Positions 26,501-33,318 of a stretch of 64,000 bases of DNA are shown here, in pieces. The DNA lies in assembly GCA_963839095.1 (NCBI GenBank), contig CAWIUF010000056.1:1-64000 (forward strand), written 5' to 3'. How positions within the stretch are numbered: the first letter of the stretch is position 1; each line of letters begins with the position of its first letter. The notes under the pieces are model-generated. The model was not told the origin of the DNA, ran no database searches, and worked only from the letters and a program-made list of their open reading frames with translations. A program made the position numbers and the translations under genes. This stretch comes from Palsa-504 sp963839095 (GTDB lineage: Bacteria; Actinomycetota; Actinomycetes; Streptosporangiales; Streptosporangiaceae).

Positions 26501-27345
26501 GGGCGGCCGTGCCGGGCCTGGGTCGGGCCCAGGGCCTTGGGGGCCGGCTTCGGCGTCAGCGGTGAGGACCAGGAACCATCTGGTTCACGGCGCGGGGAGG
26601 GCACCACGGCGGTGGCGGCGGTCGGCCAGAGCCAGGCGACAGATCCGGGGCCGGCGCTGGCGCTGGTGCTTGCGTTGGCACTGGCGTTAAAGCCGGGGCC
26701 AGGGCGGGAAGTGCTATCGAGCCGCTGGGCTTCGGGGGGCGCGTCGGGTTCCGGCACGGGCCAGTCCGGCTCGGCGGCTTCCGGATCGGGGAATTCTGGG
26801 TCGTGGCCTTCCGGTTCGAGTAGTCCCGGTGCGAGGGGTTCCGACGTGATGCGTTGCAGCTCGGCGTCCGCCCCATCCGCGATACCCGGTACGGCCGGGC
26901 CGTCTCCGGGGCGGGCGGCCGGGGACGGCGGGTGCGCATGGAGGAACCATCCGGCCGGCGGCGCCACGCCGGGCCAGGAGCCGTCGTCGGCGGCCGGATC
27001 TCCGGTCGCGGAAGCTACGGCCTCCGGATCTCCCCGCGGCGGATCTCCTGACCCCGTGGACGGCGCCGACGCGGCTGGTTGCGGTGTGGCGGCTTGCGGT
27101 GCGGCGGCTTGCGGTGCGGCGGCCCTGGACGGCTTGGCGCCGGACGGCCCGGCGTCGGGCTCTGGCTGGCGAGGGGTCGGGACCAGGAGGCCGGGCGGAA
27201 CGGACCAGGGGGGCATGAGATTGTCCGGCTCATCCCAGGAGAACAGGCCGGTACGCTGCCGGTCGTCTTCCAGGGAGAAATCTTGGTCACTATTATCACT
27301 CGACTGGTTACTCTCTGTATCCATAGCAGACCCCAGTCCAGGCAC
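23539..27345 (-). CDS. Large single-pass membrane protein with disordered N-terminus and propeller-like ectodomain
   Basis: This 1,268-residue protein begins with about 500 low-complexity cytoplasmic residues rich in Pro, Ala, Gly and Glu, including a Tyr-rich repeat near residues 360-395 (EAYSPEGFY, EEAYTRDELYTPEGFY). One transmembrane helix follows (TTIVLPALVLVAVAVLAVAL, about 502-522), then about 740 extracellular residues of BNR/sialidase-like repeats (WTSSNGQAWTLASS, LWTSRNGLTWQRL, WLSTNGGTAWTRL, ILTSADGVTWGVAG), each a likely propeller blade. It is probably a surface sensor or adhesion protein; no catalytic site was found. ATG 27345 or 27324 (MDTESNQ) may be the start. Short 15-base repeats occur at about 25,876 and 27,080. 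Confidence 0.8.
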   Translation of the reverse strand: MPGLGSAMDTESNQSSDNSDQDFSLEDDRQRTGLFSWDEPDNLMPPWSVPPGLLVPTPRQPEPDAGPSGAKPSRAAAPQAAAPQAATPQPAASAPSTGSGDPPRGDPEAVASATGDPAADDGSWPGVAPPAGWFLHAHPPSPAARPGDGPAVPGIADGADAELQRITSEPLAPGLLEPEGHDPEFPDPEAAEPDWPVPEPDAPPEAQRLDSTSRPGPGFNASANASTSASAGPGSVAWLWPTAATAVVPSPRREPDGSWSSPLTPKPAPKALGPTQARHGRPGGPGFQPARSDSPGGSQWQRSHQAWTGAGIQWEQEASAAQAPPRRADPGPALPRRIPVPAPRPVPGRHTRPEPLASEGPEAYSPEGFYAPEEAYTRDELYTPEGFYSHDEAYVPEPAASWPGRRPGPLGAPVYSDPDLDSDDGQASADRWGDDQPPIRRRPSNLAPPGRSPGRPGAAPAGRPARRPAGGHAAGTPLPDHRMPDHRMPGHQRSAPARGGRRTTTIVLPALVLVAVAVLAVALLTGHVLKFGPLSGDKHKAAQGISSVAPQLPLAAVTLDTYPGQDQRGVVQSINRVVASGNTIVTMGSQTSDGVVRQQFLVSTNAGASWRLAPVSAPGGGQGAQAALGHPATLLAGGAGGWVAVGPQAIWTSSNGQAWTLASSRGISPQLPGDAVWVITKTAQGFLAAGSNNGGAVLWTSRNGLTWQRLTAGQAGLPGPGETVRNIAYETYQGNATLISGEVSKGSTSYSAAWLSTNGGTAWTRLAIPADHGASAEISGVAFDGSGLIAVRPGRATTGAADGVAYFSPNGRTWQYAATINPEGGWTPGVVKGSAYGFAVTGTTTQGQIVGYTSTGTGTSWLPTASLGSAAAESVVGATVAPAGTIVAIGYTTPTDVGQQPVLLEASTSGTVHRISLSGIAGAAIPEMKINSIATSGGAQLAVGSANGYPAVWRKTTGSAWTLVSSLGLVAADPKLRTLTSVTHGPAGWLAVGAPGPAILTSADGVTWGVAGGNITQDLAGVSAVSATSGPAGYVIVGKLAARNDSSIADVWWSANLTSWTRAHDTNDAAGSSQVLSVAASPHGFVSVGSHDGQPAVWKTNDGRAWETIELPLPAGMTAGSLQQVAISGANVVALGQATTGHGPTIGSATGTVPGATPFAELSADGGQTWQQVPFSTPGPDTSFTALTADQGGFTAAGLFGPSGAQDVALWTSADGITWKPSQSSGLNGSEAWQIDALAPSGSGVAGIGTIVTQQSQQTVTFTLPPAK

Positions 27346-27488
27346 ATATCCGGCATAAACCGTAGTGCGCCGATCCTCACACTTACTCGTCCATACGGGA
27401 TATCCCGCAGTTCGATGTTACCGATTGAGAGCGAGCGTGTACAGAGGGCAATTTTCGGGCGATGTCGGACTAATGCCGCGACCGCTAC

Positions 27489-28334
27489 CTAGCCCGGCTG
27501 GCCACCGGCGAAGGGCGGGCGGCGGGCGGTTTCCTGGCTCTGGATCAGGCCGTATCCGATGGCCTGGCCGGTGGTCAGCACCCGGCCGCGGCGCGCGTCG
27601 TCGCGGATGTCGTCAACCTCGCGGCCGGTGACCTCGGCCAGCCTGAAGTACAGCGTGTCGAGCATGCGGGTCAGCTGCTGCTCACGAGCGGTGACCGCGG
27701 TCACGGTGCCGCCGAAGTGCAGCCTGGGCTCGGTGAGCACGAAGGTGGCGTTCGGGTAGCCCGAGCGGCGCGGGCACGAGGCGAGCACGCCGAGGGCGGG
27801 GCCGTTGATCTCGCCGCTCACGCAGGCGTGCACCGGCACCCGCAGCACGTCGAGAATGCCCATCAGGGTGAGCGTGGCGGACAGTTCGGCGCGCAGGTTC
27901 TGCAGCTCCAGGCGGATTGGCTCATCTCGTTCGGCATCCAGGGTGAGGAGCTGGGCCGAGAGCCGGGCCGCCGCTTCGTCATCGAGCAGGCCGGAAGCCA
28001 GCACGATCCGCTTGGCCAGCAGGCGCTCGTACAGCGCCCCCTGCCAGTCGGCGTGCGGGTCGAGCCAGATCCGGGTGGGCGAGACCGGGCCGGGATCCGA
28101 TGGCGGCGCGGGCGGGAAGCCGGGTACGCCCGGAATGGGCGAGGGGGGCGGGACGCCCGGGCCAGGAGGCCGGGACGGCCAGTCCGGGTCGCCCGGCCGT
28201 GGCGGGATCCCGGGTATGTGGGCGCGGGCCGTGACATGCCGCGCCATCGCCTGCGGTGCGGCTGAGTGCGGTGCGGTTAGGTCCGGTCCCATTGAGTGCG
28301 ATGCCGCCGGGCGGGGCGCCTTCGGTGACGTCAT
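27489..28334 (-). CDS. ClpP/crotonase-fold protein lacking the catalytic Ser and His
   Basis: This 281-residue protein has a Pro-rich N-terminal 90 residues, then a ClpP-like domain: GALYERLLAKRIVLASGLLD, EEAA-type helix, LELQNLRAELSATLTLMGIL, VPVHACVSGEINGPALGVLA, YPNATFVLTEPRLHFGG. In active ClpP the segment corresponding to GEINGPALG is GQAASMG with the nucleophile Ser, and the later VLTEP is MIHQP with the catalytic His. Here Ser and His are absent, so it is probably a non-proteolytic ClpP-like (ClpR-type) subunit. It starts inside the stop of the upstream XRE gene (ATGA at 28331-28334), so the two form one unit. Confidence 0.8.
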   Translation of the reverse strand: MTSPKAPRPAASHSMGPDLTAPHSAAPQAMARHVTARAHIPGIPPRPGDPDWPSRPPGPGVPPPSPIPGVPGFPPAPPSDPGPVSPTRIWLDPHADWQGALYERLLAKRIVLASGLLDDEAAARLSAQLLTLDAERDEPIRLELQNLRAELSATLTLMGILDVLRVPVHACVSGEINGPALGVLASCPRRSGYPNATFVLTEPRLHFGGTVTAVTAREQQLTRMLDTLYFRLAEVTGREVDDIRDDARRGRVLTTGQAIGYGLIQSQETARRPPFAGGQPG

Positions 28335-28699
28335 TGGCCGGCTCCTTCCTCGGGGTGGCTGAGCTTCCAGGTGATCTGGCCGCCGACCGCGGCCGCGTAG
28401 CGCTCCAGCGTGGAGGCACGCACGTCCGCGGTACCGGACTCGAGCCTGGCCACCGCGGACTGGGAGGTTCCCATCCGCGCCGCGATCTCGGTCTGCGACA
28501 GGCCGGCCGCCTGACGCCGTCCGGCCAGCTCGCGGACGAGCCGGCCGCGTTCTTCGGCCATCCGGGTGGCCTGCTCGCCGGCGGAACGGCGCAGCGCCAT
28601 CTCCCGGAAGCCGGGCATGACCGGCAGCGACGCGCCGTGGTCGACGGCAGCAGGTGCTGGCTCGCCGGCGGCCTCCGGCACGAGATGATCCCTCTCCAT
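28331..28699 (-). CDS. XRE-family helix-turn-helix regulator
   Basis: This 122-residue protein has an Xre helix-turn-helix in its C-terminal half (RQAAGLSQTEIAARMGTSQS, then AVARLESGTADVRASTLERY) preceded by a helical stretch (EQATRMAEERGRLVRELAGR). It is coupled by ATGA to the ClpP-like gene, a pairing I recall from other actinomycetes. It may be a DNA-binding partner or substrate of the ClpP-like protein. The initiating ATG is at 28699, and an AT-rich stretch (about 28,697-28,730) just upstream probably holds the promoter. Confidence 0.87.
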   Translation of the reverse strand: MERDHLVPEAAGEPAPAAVDHGASLPVMPGFREMALRRSAGEQATRMAEERGRLVRELAGRRQAAGLSQTEIAARMGTSQSAVARLESGTADVRASTLERYAAAVGGQITWKLSHPEEGAGQ

Positions 28700-28773
28700 A
28701 CCTCAAAGGTTATCTCAAATTAGAGATAATTCCCAGGCTGGGCCTGGCGCACTCGCGGCTGCCGGGCAGGGCG

Positions 28774-29457
28774 TTAGGAGGCGGCAGGGAGGTAGGCGCG
28801 GAGGAAGACGGCGATGCCGCTGGTGATGATGCGGTCGGTCTCGGATTCGGTGAGCTGGATGGTGCCCATCATGGACTTGTTGCTGACCTGGCCGATCGTC
28901 AGGGCGTTCAGGTGCTCGGCAGCCTGGGCCGGGTCTTCGGTGTCGAGCAGGCCGGCCGCGGACAACTTGGCCAGGGGTTCGGCGATCAGGGGCACGATGC
29001 CCCGGCTGTGCCACAGGTCGAGGATCACGGGAAAGTGCGGCGCCTCGGAGATGAGCAGGCGGACCAGGGTGGCGCGCTCGGGGGCGCGGGTGATGGTCCG
29101 GACGATCTCACGGATGCACACGGTCAGGGCCGGCCGGATCTCGGCGACGTCACGCAGGTTGCGGTCCACGATGTCGCCGATGCGCTCACGCATCGTGTCG
29201 TAGGTCTCGCGCAGCACCAGCAGGAACAGGTTCTCCTTGTCGCCGAAGTGGCTGTAGACCGTCCGCTTCGACACTCCGGCCTCGGCCGCGATCGCGTCGA
29301 CACTGGTGCGTTCGTAGCCGTCGCGCGCGAACAGCAGGAGGGCGGCGGCGGCGATCGCGTCATGCTTGCGCTGCCAGCCGGACACCAGGAAATCGTCGTC
29401 AGTCCGGGGAATGCCCTGCTCAGGTGAGCGGGATTCCGGTGCCAGGCCAGAGGGCAT
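28774..29457 (-). CDS. TetR/AcrR family regulator
   Basis: This 227-residue protein has a TetR DNA-binding domain (about residues 33-80: FARDGYERTSVDAIAAEAGV, SKRTVYSHFGDKENLFLLVL) and an AefR-like C-terminal domain. A perfect 16-base inverted repeat at 29470-29511 sits directly upstream, so it is probably autoregulated. No transport or enzyme gene is adjacent, so its other targets are unknown. The first 30 residues are weakly conserved and the start may be internal. Confidence 0.9.
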   Translation of the reverse strand: MPSGLAPESRSPEQGIPRTDDDFLVSGWQRKHDAIAAAALLLFARDGYERTSVDAIAAEAGVSKRTVYSHFGDKENLFLLVLRETYDTMRERIGDIVDRNLRDVAEIRPALTVCIREIVRTITRAPERATLVRLLISEAPHFPVILDLWHSRGIVPLIAEPLAKLSAAGLLDTEDPAQAAEHLNALTIGQVSNKSMMGTIQLTESETDRIITSGIAVFLRAYLPAAS

Positions 29458-29469
29458 ACCTAATATCGT

Positions 29470-29511
29470 ACTAAACCGTTCAGTTTTATTTACTAAACTG
29501 AACGGTTTAGT
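29470..29511. promoter_or_regulatory. Probable TetR operator, 16-bp perfect arms
   Basis: ACTAAACCGTTCAGTT (29470-29485) and AACTGAACGGTTTAGT (29496-29511) are exact reverse complements with a 10-base AT-rich spacer. Each arm is itself nearly palindromic, suggesting two TetR dimers side by side. It lies 13 bases before the TetR start. Confidence 0.85.
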
Positions 29512-29550
29512 TCACCTAACGTTTCCGTCACTGTCCCGGTACCGGAATAG

Positions 29551-30060
29551 TCAGGCGACAGGGCCCCGGGGAGACCAGCGGGCCGGCGGTACCGGGCGGG
29601 TGAGCTCGGCCGGGTCGCGGGGAGACGGAACCAGGACCGGCCAGCTGGCTTCGGCCCAGACGATCCGGCCCGGGTAGGCCTCGGCGAAACCCCAGCGGCT
29701 GGTGCAGGCGGCCACCAGGGCCAGGCCCCGGCCGCCCTCGGCCATCAGGCCGCGCGATCCGGCCGCCGGGACCGACGAGCCGCCGTCGTCGGTGACCGCG
29801 ACCCGGGCTACCCCGTTACGCGTGCAGTCGACCTCGACCGTGAACACGCCGCCGCGCCCCGAGGCGGTATGCGCGATCGCGTTGGCGCACAGTTCCGACA
29901 CGCAGGTCATCAGCGTCTCCCGGGCCGGGCAGCCGGCCAGCAGTTCCCCGACGAACCGGCGCGCTTCCGGTACCGATGCGGGCGTGCCCCGGTAGGTGCG
30001 GGCGCACGGACGCGTCGGCTGAACTGGACCCAAGTGGAGCACCGGGTAGGCACCTGTCAC
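29551..30060 (-). CDS. Anti-sigma-factor-type ATP-binding protein (HATPase, RsbW-like)
   Basis: This 169-residue protein has a stand-alone histidine-kinase-type ATPase fold as in RsbW/SpoIIAB. The N-box is SELCANAIAHTASG, the G1 box VTDDGGSS and the G2 region GLMAEGGRGLALVAACTSRW. Such proteins bind sigma factors or phosphorylate STAS-domain antagonists. No STAS protein or sigma partner is next to it. A 7-base inverted repeat (ACTGTAG at 30059-30065 and CTACAGT at 30089-30095) overlaps its start region and could be an operator. Confidence 0.85.
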   Translation of the reverse strand: MTGAYPVLHLGPVQPTRPCARTYRGTPASVPEARRFVGELLAGCPARETLMTCVSELCANAIAHTASGRGGVFTVEVDCTRNGVARVAVTDDGGSSVPAAGSRGLMAEGGRGLALVAACTSRWGFAEAYPGRIVWAEASWPVLVPSPRDPAELTRPVPPARWSPRGPVA

Positions 30061-30463
30061 TGTAGGTCACCCCCTGACAAAATAGTCTCTACAGTAAGTG
30101 ACGCGCGAGGGTACGAAATGGTTCAAAGGTGATTTCCGGCGCTCGGCGGACGCTCGGTGTGCCCCCGAGTACCGAAGAAGGTACCCGGGGTGCCACCGAG
30201 CGCAGGGGCTCGGGGCGGGCGGCGAGAGCGGGGCGGGCGGCCGGAGCGGGGCGGCCGGGTGGCGGGGGCGGGGCGGCCGGGTGGCGGGGCGGGCGGCTGG
30301 GCGGCGGGGCGGGCGGTGACGCAGAGGCAGGGTGGCGGGTGGCGGGCCGGGGCGGGGACGGTGCCTCGTTCGGGAAATTGCTGGTTATGGCGCTTTTGGC
30401 TCTTCCGTGGGGGACCTGCCGGAGGGACACTATGGGGATCGGAGGCACAGTGAGGAGGAGCCG
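30061..30463. other. Intergenic region with hairpin and G-rich leader
   Basis: These 403 bases between the ATPase and permease genes hold no believable coding sequence. They contain a long hairpin at 30151-30202 and a strongly G-rich plus strand from about 30,208 to 30,360 (repeats of ggggcgg and ggtggcgggg), able in principle to form G-quadruplexes in DNA or in a long permease leader. The last 15 bases provide GAGGAGGAG for the permease. Confidence 0.6.
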
Positions 30464-31972
30464 ATGGAAGTGAGCCCGTCGGGCGGACCTGGGCTTAAGC
30501 GTTCGCTGTCGGTGTGGGCGGCGGTGGGCATCTCGGTCGCGCTGATGGCGCCGAGCATGGCCGCGAACATCAACCCGCAGGGCAGCGCGAACTACGCGGG
30601 CCGGGCCGTGCCGCTGACCTTCCTGATCGCGGCCGTGGGCGTCCTGCTCGTGGCCTATTCCTTCGTGCGGCTGTGCCAGTACTTCCATCACGCGGGCTCG
30701 GTGTACGCGTTCGTCGGCGCCACCCTCGGGCCGCGCGCCGGGGTGGTCGCGGGCTGGGGCCTGCTCGGCACCTATACCTTCTACGCGGCGGTCACCTCGG
30801 CCGCGGCGGGCATCTTCGGGACCGCATTCCTGCAGGAAGTCGGCATCTGGCACAACCCGCCCAACTGGGCCCCCTTCGTGCTGCTGGCGGTGGCCCTGGT
30901 GGTGGCGCTGGTGCTGGCGGTCATGCCGGCCCGGCGCGGCGGGTTCGTGCTGCTGAGCGTGGAGGGCACCACGGTCGCGCTGATCCTGATCGTCACCGCG
31001 GTGGTGCTGGTCCGGTTGCTGGCCGGGAACGCGCCGACCCACCAGCACTTCACCCTGAGCGTGTTCTCGCCGCCGGCGGGGACGAAGGCCAACGACCTGT
31101 TCCTGGGCGTGGTGTTCGGCTTCCTGTCGTTCGCCGGGTTCGAGGCGGCGGCCACCCTGGGCGAGGAAGCCAAGCGGCCGACCCGGGACATCCCGCGGGC
31201 CATCCTCGGCACGGCGGTCTTCGGCGGACTGTACTTCGTGATCGTCACCGCGGTGGAGATGATGGCCTTCGGCACCTCGCCGGCCGGGGTCAAGGCCTTC
31301 GCCACCGCGCCGTCGCTCCTCGGCGACCTGGGCTCCTCCTTCGTCGGCAGCTGGGTCGGCGACATCATCACGCTGGGCACCGCCATCAGTGCCTTCGGCT
31401 GCTGCCTGGCCTGCGTGGTCGGGGCGGCGCGGCTGCTCTACGCGCTGTCCCGGGACACGGCCGGGCCGCGCGGGCTCGGCCAGAGCCACGCGCGCTGGGG
31501 CACCCCGGTCTGGGCCACCTTCGCGGTCACCGCGATGGCCGCCGTCATCGTCATCGTGGAGACCGCCGTGTCCGCCCACGCCGACGCGTTCAACACCTTC
31601 CTGTGGTCCGGCACCATCGGCACGCTGATCCTGCTGGTGGTGTACGTGCTGGCCACGGTGGGCTGCATCATGCTGGTGTTCGTGCGGCGCAAGCTGCCGG
31701 TGCCGATGTGGCAGGTCATCGTGCCGATCGCGAGCCTGGTGGTGCTGGGCTACACGCTGTACCGCAACGTGATCCCGTACCCGACCGGCACGCCCGCGTG
31801 GTTCCCGGTGGTGTCGGGCATCTGGCTGGTGGTGGCGGTGGTCGCGGTGCTCTTCGCGCCGGCGACGGCGCGCAAGCTCGGCGCGGCGCTGGCCGCCCGC
31901 GAGGGCATCGTGGCGCCGGGCGAGGAGGATCCCGCTCCCCCGCTGACCGCCGCGCGGGACGAGATGACGTGA
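30464..31972 (+). CDS. APC-family amino acid/polyamine permease
   Basis: This 502-residue integral membrane protein has about twelve helices and APC-family signatures: SVWAAVGISVALMAPSMAAN, FLSFAGFEAAATLGEEAKRP, TRDIPRAILGTAVFGGLYFV, and a late IASLVVLGYTLYRNVIP. It probably imports an amino acid or amine using the ion gradient. ATG at 30464 is preceded by a strong GAGGAGGAG. It is a single gene with a G-rich leader. The substrate is not clear; there is no linked catabolic gene. Confidence 0.9.
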   Translation: MEVSPSGGPGLKRSLSVWAAVGISVALMAPSMAANINPQGSANYAGRAVPLTFLIAAVGVLLVAYSFVRLCQYFHHAGSVYAFVGATLGPRAGVVAGWGLLGTYTFYAAVTSAAAGIFGTAFLQEVGIWHNPPNWAPFVLLAVALVVALVLAVMPARRGGFVLLSVEGTTVALILIVTAVVLVRLLAGNAPTHQHFTLSVFSPPAGTKANDLFLGVVFGFLSFAGFEAAATLGEEAKRPTRDIPRAILGTAVFGGLYFVIVTAVEMMAFGTSPAGVKAFATAPSLLGDLGSSFVGSWVGDIITLGTAISAFGCCLACVVGAARLLYALSRDTAGPRGLGQSHARWGTPVWATFAVTAMAAVIVIVETAVSAHADAFNTFLWSGTIGTLILLVVYVLATVGCIMLVFVRRKLPVPMWQVIVPIASLVVLGYTLYRNVIPYPTGTPAWFPVVSGIWLVVAVVAVLFAPATARKLGAALAAREGIVAPGEEDPAPPLTAARDEMT

Positions 31973-32159
31973 CCGGAAACGCCAGGCGTGCGTACCGGCT
32001 GGACGGCGAGTTTTAATGGTGACGTGAGGGTCTTCCGTACATCGGCCAGCCGCGTCCGAACCCGTGGAAGCATCACTGTCGCGCTGACGTTCCGGGCGCT
32101 CACCATCGAGCCGGACCTGCTGCCCCGGCTGCTCGTCGCGGACGCGCTCCCCCGCGAGC

Positions 32160-33080
32160 TCAGGGATTTGGCCCAGCGCCGTACTGCGTGAGCGCCTGCG
32201 CCAGCAGGGCTTCGGCGGGCTGGCTGGCGTCGAGCCAGCGGACCCGGGGGTCGCGGCGGAACCAGGACTCCTGGCGCCGGGCGAACCGCCTGGTGGCCTT
32301 GATCGTCTCCAGCCGGGCTTCCTCCAGGGTCCACTCGCCATCCAGGTAGCGCAGGACCTGCTGGTAGCCCAGGGCGCGGCTGGCGGTCCGGCCGTCCCGC
32401 AGGCCCTGGGCGGCCAGTTCGGCGACCTCGGCCTCCAGGCCGGCTTGCCACATCCGGTCGACCCGGGCCGCGATCCGCTGGTCGAGCTCGGGCCGGGGCA
32501 GGAGGAGCCCGAGCTGGACGGCCGGGCGGTTCTGCCCGTAGGACGGCATGGTGGCGGTGAACGGGCGGCCGGAGACCTCGATCACCTCCAGGGCGCGCAC
32601 GATCCGGCGGCCGTTGCTCGGCAGGATGGCCGCGGCCGCGGCCGGGTCGAGCCCGGCCAGCCGGGCGTGCAGGGCCGGGGCGCCCTCACTGGCGAGCTCG
32701 CCCTCGAGCCGGTCGCGGATCGCCGGGTCGGTGCCAGGGAAATCAAGGTCGTCGAGGGCGGCGCGGACGTACAGGCCGGAACCCCCGGCCAGGACGGGGA
32801 CCCGGCCCCGGGCGGCGATCTCGTCGATGGCGGCGCGGGCCAGCTTCTGGTAGTCGGCGACGTTGGCGGCCTGGGTCACCGGCCAGAGGTCGAGCAGGTG
32901 ATGCGGGACGCCGCGCCAGGCGGACTCGGGCTCCTTGGCGGTGCCGATGTCCATGCCCTGGTAGAGCTGCATCGAGTCGGCGTTCACGACCTCGCCGCCG
33001 AGGGCGCGGGCCAGCTCGATGGCCAGGCTCGATTTCCCGGTGGCGGTCGCGCCGACCACCGCGATGACGTGCGTCCCCAT
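32160..33080 (-). CDS. miaA: tRNA dimethylallyltransferase MiaA
   Basis: This 306-residue enzyme transfers the dimethylallyl group to A37 of tRNAs reading UNN codons; MiaB then adds methylthio. It shows the P-loop GATATGKSSLA, the substrate motifs NADSMQLYQGMDIGTAKE, PHHLLD, and GGSGLYVRA, and the late RFARRQESWFRR block. In many actinobacteria miaB and miaA are close together; here 12 kb of accessory genes lie between them (miaB at 45,598-47,058). The window does not show dapF or hflX downstream. Confidence 0.96.
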   Translation of the reverse strand: MGTHVIAVVGATATGKSSLAIELARALGGEVVNADSMQLYQGMDIGTAKEPESAWRGVPHHLLDLWPVTQAANVADYQKLARAAIDEIAARGRVPVLAGGSGLYVRAALDDLDFPGTDPAIRDRLEGELASEGAPALHARLAGLDPAAAAAILPSNGRRIVRALEVIEVSGRPFTATMPSYGQNRPAVQLGLLLPRPELDQRIAARVDRMWQAGLEAEVAELAAQGLRDGRTASRALGYQQVLRYLDGEWTLEEARLETIKATRRFARRQESWFRRDPRVRWLDASQPAEALLAQALTQYGAGPNP

Positions 33081-33117
33081 GCCCCCAGTGTGCCCGGGGT
33101 CCGGGCGTGCCCGGGTG

Positions 33118-33288
33118 CTAGCGGGCCGCGGCGCGCGGGTCGCTGCTGCCCGGGGCCCGGGCGACGGTGGCGCGCGTGAGGGTGCGAGCTGAGCGCTGGC
33201 GACGGGCCCGGGCGGCCCGGCGGCGCTCGTCCCGCTCGTCCTCGCTGGCGTCAGTCTCCAGGTAGAGCTGCACGAACATCGGATGCAT
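33118..33288 (-). CDS. Small basic/acidic protein, 56 residues
   Basis: This short reading frame is preceded by AAGAAGG with 5-base spacing. It encodes MHPMFVQLYLETDASEDERD, then an Arg/Ala-rich helix (ERRRAARARRQRSARTLTRA) and a short tail. The sharp change from acidic to basic residues and the clean start suggest a real gene, possibly nucleic-acid or ribosome binding, which is inference. It is 37 bases upstream of miaA on the same strand and could be its operon leader. No family recognised. Confidence 0.55.
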   Translation of the reverse strand: MHPMFVQLYLETDASEDERDERRRAARARRQRSARTLTRATVARAPGSSDPRAAAR

Positions 33289-33318
33289 GATGGCCTTCTT
33301 CCCCCGTCGGCGGCCTTC

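Noticed and set aside
29366..29677. Plus-strand frame divergent from the TetR gene at 28774-29457
   Set aside because: It has no ribosome binding site or domain, and crosses the operator and the 3' part of the ATPase gene in shadow frame.
31973..32159. Possible small gene between the permease and miaA (plus-strand frame from 31,988)
   Set aside because: The frame overlaps the end of miaA, has no clear ribosome binding site and no recognisable composition.
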